The translations under genes and the position numbers were made by a program. A stretch of DNA of 52,663 nt. It comes from CAZUGO01 sp964619935 (GTDB lineage Bacteria; Planctomycetota; Phycisphaerae; UBA1845; CAIVHJ01). Each line of letters starts with the position of its first letter. Position 1 is the first letter of the stretch. The notes beneath the pieces were generated by a model. That model did not search any database and was not told the DNA's origin. It saw only the letters and a list, made by a program, of their open reading frames with translations. Below, piece by piece: positions 1 to 7,000 of this stretch. The stretch lies in the NCBI GenBank assembly GCA_964619935.1, contig CAZUGO010000029.1, positions 1-52,663 of the forward strand, in the 5' to 3' direction.

Positions 1-113
1 CTTAGTGTGAAGTGGGCTGTGAGTCCCGGAATATCTGACCCCGCAATCCCGCCTGACCCCGCCCTGATTCTCTGAATCATACCCCGCTACCCCGCCGGCG
101 CCGGGCGCCGCTT

Positions 114-130
114 CCCGCGCGGGTTTTTTT
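114..130 (+). terminator. Possible factor-independent terminator at the left edge
   Basis: A GC palindrome (CCCGCGCGGG) is followed directly by seven T residues. The stem is short and has almost no loop, so this is weak. It could end a + strand gene lying left of the window. Nothing else is recognised in bases 1-262, which lie downstream of the toxin gene on the other strand. Confidence 0.25.
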
Positions 131-262
131 CACAGTCTTCGAGATTTGCCTTAGCCTGTGGTCTCGTCAGAGGGTGGTGCGCGGTCAGAAGAAAAAAGCT
201 TCTTGCAAAGAGATCCGCTGGCGAGGCGAAGGGATGTCCGCCGGCCCGAACCCGGGGGCCCG

Positions 263-562
263 CTACTCTCCGTCAAGGTGCGGGTCCGGCTCCATGTTGC
301 CGTGCAGCACGCGTTGGACCAGAACCTCGTCATCGGTGAAGGTGTAGAAAGCGACGTGCTTGCGGATGAGGAGCGACCAGTAGCCGGGCCGCACCTCGTC
401 GCGGCGCTTGCCGCGCTCGGCCTCGGCCCCGCATTCCTGCAAGCCCGCATCGAGCTCGTCGAGGTAGCGGTCGGCTTGCGCCTCGCTCCAGGTCTTGAAG
501 CTGTAGAGCCAGATCTCACGGAGGTCTGCCTCGGCGCGTTCGCTGACGACCAGCCGGCGCAT
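263..562 (-). CDS. parE: RelE/ParE-family toxin of a type II toxin-antitoxin pair
   Basis: This 99-residue protein has the ParE/RelE layout: an N-terminal strand (RRLVVSERAEADL), two helices (EIWLYSFKTWSEAQADRYLDE would be the core), and a C-terminal strand set with VRPGYWSLLIRKHVAFY and VLVQRVLHG. ParE toxins of this family poison DNA gyrase, while RelE members cut mRNA; the sequence resembles ParE more because it pairs with a ParD-type antitoxin. The start chosen is the ATG at 562-560, which shares one base with the antitoxin stop (TGATG); a TTG lies one codon upstream. Toxin following antitoxin in one transcript is the usual order for parDE. Which target it hits cannot be told from sequence alone. 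Confidence 0.85.
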   Translation of the reverse strand: MRRLVVSERAEADLREIWLYSFKTWSEAQADRYLDELDAGLQECGAEAERGKRRDEVRPGYWSLLIRKHVAFYTFTDDEVLVQRVLHGNMEPDPHLDGE

Positions 563-816
563 CAAGAGGGCGCCAGGCCAGCGTCCTCGCGCGCTCGCCT
601 CTTGATCTTCTCCTTGTCGAGCGGGCCGGCGACGCCGCTCACCTCGCCCTCGACCAGGGCGTGGCGCAGGGCCTCCAGCCGGGTCTCGCGCTCCTCGAGC
701 AGCCGCAGACCCGAGCGGATGACGTCGGTCGCGTTCCTGTAGCGGCCGGCCTCCACCTGAGACGCCACGAAGGCGTCGAAGTGGTCGCCGAGGATGAAGG
801 ACGTGTTCTTGGCCAT
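562..816 (-). CDS. parD: ParD-like ribbon-helix-helix antitoxin
   Basis: This 84-residue protein starts MAKNTSFILGDHFDAFV and continues with a ribbon-helix-helix fold (GRYRNATDVIRSGLRLLEE) typical of ParD antitoxins. The N-terminal half should bind operator DNA as a dimer, and the charged C-terminal half (residues about 50-84) should wrap and neutralise the toxin. The ATG at 816-814 was chosen because it has an AGGAG Shine-Dalgarno sequence just upstream and begins at the conserved N-terminus; a longer reading frame to 972 has no support. The stop overlaps the toxin start. A perfect palindrome 30 bases upstream is the likely autoregulatory operator. Confidence 0.88.
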   Translation of the reverse strand: MAKNTSFILGDHFDAFVASQVEAGRYRNATDVIRSGLRLLEERETRLEALRHALVEGEVSGVAGPLDKEKIKRRAREDAGLAPS

Positions 817-845
817 GGGGGCTCTCCTTATGCTGTCTCCGACTA

Positions 846-866
846 AAATACCATATTCTGGTATTT
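846..866. promoter_or_regulatory. Palindromic operator candidate of the parDE pair
   Basis: AAATACCA and TGGTATTT form a perfect 8-base inverted repeat separated by five bases. It sits 30 bases upstream of the antitoxin ATG, inside a short AT-rich stretch where the promoter should be. ParD-type proteins repress their own operon by binding such dyads, so this is the expected autoregulatory site. Binding is inferred, the palindrome is seen. Confidence 0.6.
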
Positions 867-1187
867 GGGTCGAGCGGCCGGCCGACTCAAGCCCGGACCC
901 CGTCCATGTCCCCCACCGTGGCAAGCACATCCCATAACGTCGTTCATGTAGCACGATAGGGCGGTCCTGCACGGTCCGCCGGGCCGTGCAATTTCAGGGC
1001 AGAGGTGACGAGGCTGCCACGGAGCTGGTTTGGGAGGAGGGGAGATGCCAGGACGCCGATCACGGGGAGTTTCGCAAAGCCCTCCACCTCGCCCGCTGCT
1101 TCGCCCAATGAGTTCGTTTGGGAGCCGGTCACGGACGAGCGTTCGGAAAACGAGGCGAATGATGATCGAGGATGAAGCGCCAGGTGG

Positions 1188-1310
1188 CCGCCGAGGCCGG
1201 TTCGCGGCATGCGCGAGCGAGTGGAACTGCTCCACGGCGAATTCGACCTGGACACCCGGCCGGGCCGCGGGACGCGCATTGGGGTGACGTTGCCGTTGGC
1301 GTACAATTGA
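1188..1310 (+). pseudogene. 3' remnant of a NarL-system sensor histidine kinase
   Basis: The frame ending at the TGA at 1308-1310 reads RGMRERVELLHGEFDL and then DTRPGRGTRIGVTLPLAYN. This is the G2-box end of the HATPase domain found in DegS/UhpB/NarX-type kinases (usual form: GLRGMRERV, then GT.I.V.LP). Upstream of it the same frame hits a stop at 1173-1175 and no dimerisation box, N box or G1 box is visible, so only the last 35 or so residues survive. The fragment ends 24 bases before the response regulator at 1335, which is the normal spacing of a kinase-regulator operon. The rest of the kinase seems to have been lost by deletion. Confidence 0.7.
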
Positions 1311-1334
1311 AGCGCTCAACGAAGCGAGGCGTCG

Positions 1335-1991
1335 ATGGCTGAACCGAATCAAACTCCAATCCGGGTGGTCCTGGCCGACGACCACACCATGGTCCGGGAA
1401 GCCTTGGCCCGCATCCTGGAAGAGAGCGGCCAGATCCAGGTGGTCGCCCAGGCCAGCGACGGTGCCCAGGCGATCCACGAGGTCGCCCGGTCGCGGCCCG
1501 ATGTAGTCGTCTTGGATTACTCCATGCCCGGACCCGACGCCACCCAGGTGATCAAGGAGCTGCTCGAGGTCCATCCGGACATTCGCATCCTGGTCCTGAC
1601 CGTCCATCAGGTCATTCACTACGCCGTGCGGGTTCTGGAACACGGCGCCCACGGTTATCTGATCAAGTCGGCCGCGACCGAGGAGCTGGTCGAGGCCATC
1701 AAGACCGTGAAGCAAGGGCGGGTCTACCTGTCCGACGACCTGTCGACCGAGGTGCTGGAACATCTCCGCCGCCCGAAACGCGAACGCATCGGGGTGGAGG
1801 CCTTGTCGCAACGCGAATTCGATTTCCTGCGCATCTTCGGCACCGGCAAGAGCCTGCAGCAATGTGCGCGCGAAATGAGCGTCAGCACCAGTACGGCTTC
1901 GACCTACCGCGCCCGCATCCTCGAGAAACTGAACCTGCAAAACAGCGCTGAACTGATTCGCTTTGCCCTGGAACACGATATTTCGGGCTGA
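1335..1991 (+). CDS. NarL/FixJ-family response regulator
   Basis: This 218-residue protein has an N-terminal receiver domain with the acidic pocket D15/D16 (VVLADDH), phosphoacceptor D61 (VVVLDYSMPG), T89 and K111 (GYLIKSA). A LuxR-type helix-turn-helix follows at about residues 150-215 (LSQREFDFLRIFGTG, then STASTYRARILEKLNL). It should bind DNA when phosphorylated. Its partner kinase would normally be encoded just upstream, but only the kinase tail remains there (1188-1310), so the regulator may be orphaned, may take phosphate from another kinase, or may work unphosphorylated. Its targets are unknown; the di-haem cytochrome gene downstream in the same direction is a candidate by position only. 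Confidence 0.92.
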   Translation: MAEPNQTPIRVVLADDHTMVREALARILEESGQIQVVAQASDGAQAIHEVARSRPDVVVLDYSMPGPDATQVIKELLEVHPDIRILVLTVHQVIHYAVRVLEHGAHGYLIKSAATEELVEAIKTVKQGRVYLSDDLSTEVLEHLRRPKRERIGVEALSQREFDFLRIFGTGKSLQQCAREMSVSTSTASTYRARILEKLNLQNSAELIRFALEHDISG

Positions 1992-2293
1992 ACCCCCGGG
2001 GTCGGCACAAAACGTCGGATTCCAGCTACAACGAATTTCGCTTGGCGCTGACAGACAAGCCGGCCGCCGACCTTTCATACTGGAGTGCTCAGGCACCGTT
2101 ACACCGTGGCTTGGGCTTCCGGAGTTGACCCGCGAGATTCCCCCACGGGCGGTGACCTCAAGGGCCGGTACCCGCCTGAAGCGCATCGTGTCGGTAGCCG
2201 CAGGCTGAAACGTGGCTGCGCCGCAGGCGTGCTCCTGGGCGCCAGCGGTGGCGGCGCAGCGATCGTCAGCCGAAACCCCATAAGGTGATGAGC
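1992..2293. other. Intergenic stretch without recognised features
   Basis: About 300 bases lie between the response regulator and the cytochrome gene. No convincing ORF, hairpin with a T-run or consensus promoter is visible. The long minus-strand reading frame over this stretch overlaps the response regulator and has no protein-like features. Confidence 0.4.
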
Positions 2294-3877
2294 ATGAATT
2301 CAAGAATGAGCAACGTGTTGCTGGCCGCCGGGCTGATCGCCATCGGCTTCGGAATCAACGGGACCTACCACAAGTACCGTGGGACGGCGCCCAGCCGGGT
2401 GCCCGAGCCGCGTCCGGCCGTGCCGCCGGCCCGCGTGCAGGTGGCCGGCTTCAATGCCCAGGGCGCGCCGGGAACCGCGCCGGCCCGTGTCTCCACCGCC
2501 ACGGCGACCACTGCCTACCAGACACCACGGCCGTTGAAGAACCGCGTGGACGATCTGATGCTCTATCCGACCATCACCAAGGGCGGGCGGACACCGCTTG
2601 ATTTGTGGCGCTACTACGGCCGCGACGCGTCTTCGTTCGCGTCGCCGGTGCTGCCCATGCCTTTTGAGCAGTGGCTGGCATTCCATCGCAAACAGAAACC
2701 CGAGTTGATGGACGACGTTCGCGAGTATATGTCCGGCCGGTATGATTTCAGCGGCGCCGCGATTCCCGGCCAGTACATGTCCGGCGGCAAGCCGATCATG
2801 GCCGGGCCGGTCGCGAAACTGGCTGGCGAGGTTCGCACGTTTGCGGACCTTGCCGAGATGACGCCGCCTGCCGTCAAGGAGCGCGATGCCTTTCCCTACA
2901 AGCCGCTGGCCCATCCGTTGCAATCCAACGCCCACATGGTCTTTCCCGAGAACTGGCTGGCGGTCCACCCGGAGCACCGCCGGATCGACGTCGACATGGA
3001 CTTCCCCACCGAGTACCTCCCGGAGTTTCCACCGCCGCTGTTCTTGACCACCCACCAGGAACTGGGTGACATCAGCAAGGGCCTGGAAATCACCATCGAC
3101 AACTTTTACGAGATTTTCGACGGCCTGCTCACGCCGGAGCAGATGGAGGGGCTCAAGGAGCTGCTGCGACCTTCACCGACCACCTGGTTCAATCACACGG
3201 AGCACCGCGTGACCGAGCTGCCGTCCAAGGGCGTGGCCTGCATGGATTGCCACGTCAACGGCCACACCAGCGGGGCGTTCGAACTGGGCCCCGATTCACG
3301 GCCCAACATGGCTCGCCTGCGCGTGGACACGCCGACCCTGCGGGGAAATTTCAACCTCATGCAGCTGTCATCGAAGCGTTCGATCCGCAGCTTGGACCAC
3401 TTCTCCGAAGTCGAGGAATACTTCGACGGCGACCCGGGGATGCAGCAGGCCATCGGCCCGCGAGCGGTGAAGCGTGAGGTCACCAACCGGATGGGCGACT
3501 TCAATGCGATCATCGACAATCCGCCGGCACCGAAGCTCAGCCCGTTGATGCGCCTCATTCCGGAACTCGCCAGCGCCGAGGAACTCCGCGGCGAGTCCTT
3601 GTTCCACGGCAAGGCCCAGTGCGCGACCTGTCACTACGGCCCGGCCTTTGTCGATGATTACTTGCACGATCTGCAGGTGGAGCGATTTTACGTCGGCCGA
3701 CCGGAAGGCCCGATCAAGACCTTCCCGCTGCGCGGCATCAAGGATTCGCCGCCGTATTTGCACGACGGCCGCTGCCCGACGCTGCACGATACGGTGGAGT
3801 TCTTCAACCTGGTGCTCCAGTTGCGCCTGACCGGACAGGAGAAAAACGACCTGGTGTCGTACCTGTTGTGCCTGTGA
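2294..3877 (+). CDS. Di-haem cytochrome c peroxidase/MauG-like protein
   Basis: The protein has about 527 residues. An N-terminal hydrophobic segment (VLLAAGLIAIGFGING) acts as a membrane anchor or signal, and a Pro/Ala-rich linker follows. Two haem c attachment motifs are present: CMDCH at about residues 316-320 and CATCH at about 443-447. The C-terminal block RGIKDSPPYLHDGRCPTLHD matches the conserved (P)PY.HDG..TL element of bacterial di-haem peroxidases and MauG, so it probably performs peroxide-linked electron transfer in the periplasm. It is longer than CcpA (about 320-350 residues) because of a unique region of about 250 residues between the anchor and the first haem. The start ATG at 2294 has AAGGTG six bases upstream; GTG 2285 and ATG 2288 are alternatives. 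Confidence 0.82.
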   Translation: MNSRMSNVLLAAGLIAIGFGINGTYHKYRGTAPSRVPEPRPAVPPARVQVAGFNAQGAPGTAPARVSTATATTAYQTPRPLKNRVDDLMLYPTITKGGRTPLDLWRYYGRDASSFASPVLPMPFEQWLAFHRKQKPELMDDVREYMSGRYDFSGAAIPGQYMSGGKPIMAGPVAKLAGEVRTFADLAEMTPPAVKERDAFPYKPLAHPLQSNAHMVFPENWLAVHPEHRRIDVDMDFPTEYLPEFPPPLFLTTHQELGDISKGLEITIDNFYEIFDGLLTPEQMEGLKELLRPSPTTWFNHTEHRVTELPSKGVACMDCHVNGHTSGAFELGPDSRPNMARLRVDTPTLRGNFNLMQLSSKRSIRSLDHFSEVEEYFDGDPGMQQAIGPRAVKREVTNRMGDFNAIIDNPPAPKLSPLMRLIPELASAEELRGESLFHGKAQCATCHYGPAFVDDYLHDLQVERFYVGRPEGPIKTFPLRGIKDSPPYLHDGRCPTLHDTVEFFNLVLQLRLTGQEKNDLVSYLLCL

Positions 3878-4098
3878 CGGCGCTTCGACCGGGCAGGCAT
3901 CAATCACCGCCCGGCACGTCGTGCACCACCCCGGGGGGATGAGACCGTATGAGTGGGCCACGCGCCAAGGGCTCGCGACCGATTCGGTTCGCGACTGGGG
4001 CTTGCGGGGCGGTGGTCGCCCATCGGACTCCACGGCAAGCCCGGCGCTTCAAGGGGCCGGGCTGCCGAACCGGCAGCGAATGGCGTCCGCGCATGGGC

Positions 4099-7000
4099 CT
4101 ATTCGGAAGTCCACGAGCCGAGCAGCTGAGCCAGGTCGGCGGCGTCGATCAGGTTGTTGCCGTTGAAGTCGGCGGCACACCCGGGGCAAGGCCCCCAGTT
4201 GCCCAGCACCTGGGCCAGGTCCACGGCGTTGATCATGCCATCGTGGTTCAAGTCGGCACAGCCGTTGCCCACGACCAGGTTGACGATCTGACCCGGCGAT
4301 CCCTCAAGGGTGTTGTAATAAAGGTTCAGACCGTTGCGGTTGAGCCGGCCGGCGGCATCCGTGAATCGCAGCGTGTCCACATAAAGCGCCTCGCAAGCCC
4401 CGCTGGTATTGGCAAATCGATCGAACAACGACAGGTGGGCGCCCGGTCCGATTTCCAGGACCGGGATGCCGAACGGTCCGCTGAACCCGGCGGGATCGAC
4501 ACCCAGGTCATCGCACCCGACTTCCAACTCGGCGTACCCCTGCGGGCTGGTGTTGGGCAAGCCGACGCCCCCATTGATCCGAACGATGGCATCGGGTTGC
4601 AATGACCAGGCCGACGGATCGCTGGCAGTCATCACCAGGCCGTGATCGAGCGCCAGGCTGCTGCCGAGGTTGACGGTACCCCCGGGGGCCACGATCAACT
4701 CATCGGCGGTCAGCTCGGAGTTGCTGATGGTCAGGGTGCCATTGGCATTCACAATCACCGGCCCGTTGACCAGCCCCACCGATCCATCCAGCAACTCCAG
4801 GTCCGCGGTCACATCGTCGTTGTCGTTGCCCACCGTCCAGGAGCTGGCACCTTGCAGCCCGCTTCCCATGGCCACAATACTACCGTTGGTGAACTCCGGA
4901 TCGATGATGACCGGTCCGCAGCCTTCGACGTACAGGCCGCCGGCGGGTACCCCGATGGTAATCGTGCCACCACCGATCACCACCAGGCTCAAGTCGCTCC
5001 CGGGCGGATTCTCGGTAATGTCCGCCTGGATCTCGATGGTACCCAGGTTGGCCACGAAGGCACCGCCACCCGTCACCGGCGTGTCGATCAGCAACACGGT
5101 CCCGGCGGTCGCCTCAAAGACCCCGTCATTGACCTGCGGATTGCCGCCCGTGATCTGCAACACGACGTCCTTGGGGCCCTGGCGCGGCCCGCGGCGGGCC
5201 AGCAGACCAGGAACAGCGGCCCGCACGACACCGCTCGCCGCGTTGTGCAACGTGGCCTCGATGAAGCCCTGGCCGCTGATGATCCCGAAATTCGAAATTA
5301 CGTCGGCCGGCGCGGCAGAAGACAGTCCGGCGCTTGCCCCGGCCAGTTGCAGCGGCTGCGGGCCGCTGATCGCGAATGCCGCCTCCGCGATGATCGCGAA
5401 GCCGTCGGCCACGGACACACCGCCGTCCACAAAAATGCCGAAGGTTCCATCAATCGTCAAGTTGCCGCCGCTGATGTTCAGGATGGCACCGTTGATCACC
5501 ACCAGACTGTCCACCGTGGCGTCAATGTCCAACGTCACCGTGGTGCCGGCCAGGCCGATCACCGCCGACTCGACGTCGAGGGCGGCCGGCAGCGGGTTGT
5601 CGTCACCCGGAACGTCGTCCGCCTCCCAGTTGTTCGCGCAACTCCAGTTGCTGTTGTCGATGCACTGGTCGTCGAATTCCACGCACTCATCAGGCTCACC
5701 GTCCATCGGAGTGGTGTCGGTCAAGGTGCCCACGGCAATGTCGCAGGCATCGGGAACGCTGTTGGCATTACAATCGGCGCAATCCCGATTTCCGGCGCAT
5801 GCCGCCAGGTCGCACACATCGGGCACACCATTGTCGTCGCAATCCGGATCACAAGCCATCACGCAGAAGTACGGCCCGCCGGGCGCCCCGCCGGCCGGAT
5901 CGATGTCGCATTCATCGGGCGTTCCGTTGGCATTGCAATCCTGGCTGGTCCGGACCACCAGATCACAGGAATCTGCCACGCCGTTTTCATTGCAATCAAG
6001 CTCGCAGACATCGGGAATCGCGTTGGCGTCGCAGTCGGGGTACGTCATGGCGGCAAGATCACACTCGTCCGGAACCATGTTGCCGTCGCAGTCGTTCCCC
6101 AACAGCTCGCAATTGTCAGGCACGCCGCTGTCGTTGCAATCCTCGACGGCCACCTGGCACTCGTCGGGAATCGCGTCGTTGTTGCAGTCGGCCGAACACA
6201 CCGTCACGCAATAGAACGGACCGCCCGAAGCGGTGCTGTCGGAGTCGATATCACATGCGTCGGGAATGCCGTTGGTGTTGCAGTCGTTCGCCAGGCCATC
6301 GGAGATCTCGAGTTCATCCAACACACTGTTGCCGTTGCAGTCGGGAAAGAACTCGAAGGCCCCCAGGTCAACAATCGCCCAATAATCCGGCGGATCGGCA
6401 ATGCCGATATTGGGGGTCGCCGGCGTCTCCAGGAATCGCGCGCTGCCGGCCAGGTCGACCGGGAAGCGCTCGGTCCCGTCGCCGTCCTGGTCCACATCAG
6501 TACTGTCGGTCGGAACCACCAGGTTATTGCCGGCGTCAATTGCAGGCGACGCCGCCTGCAACCCCAGATCATCGTCTGCCGTTCCGTCGCTGTCATCGGC
6601 GCCATCGGCATCGACAAACAGCGGATCCAGGTTGAAGTTGAACTGGCTGACGCCGCACAGCGTCGAACAGCTCTGAATGATCGATCGTTTGATGTCCGGC
6701 GTGCCACCGGCCGTGCTGACCTGGGCCGCCTGGCCGGCTCCCCCCATGTTGCCCCAGAAGATGCTGTTGCGGACCAGGGGCACACTGGGTGAAATGCTGG
6801 GAATCGCCGCCAAGCCCCCGCCTTCCTGATCCGCCCGATTGCGACTAAACGTGCAGTTGACCAGCGTCGGAGCACTGCCGTCATTGGCCGCCAAGCCGCC
6901 GCCGCGGCGGGCTCGATTCCCGCTGAACAGGCAGTTGGTGAAGGACCCCCCGCTGAGATCCAGCCACACCCCACCGCCGTCGTAGCCGACCGACCGGTTT

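Noticed and set aside
968..990. Ten-base stem TGCACGGTCC / GGGCCGTGCA
   Set aside because: No T-run and no gene end that fits; could be chance in GC-rich DNA.
993..1112. Plus-strand frame reading DEAATELVWEEGRC and HGEFRKALHLARCFAQ as more kinase remnant
   Set aside because: No histidine-kinase motif can be matched, so it was not added to the pseudogene.
843..2303. 486-codon open frame on the minus strand
   Set aside because: It lies antisense to a clear response regulator and the kinase stub, has no domain features, and reflects high GC content.
4642..6792. 716-codon open frame on the plus strand inside the giant secreted protein gene
   Set aside because: It is antisense to repeats with clear protein signature on the minus strand; its composition (His, Arg, Gln-rich) is typical of a shadow frame.
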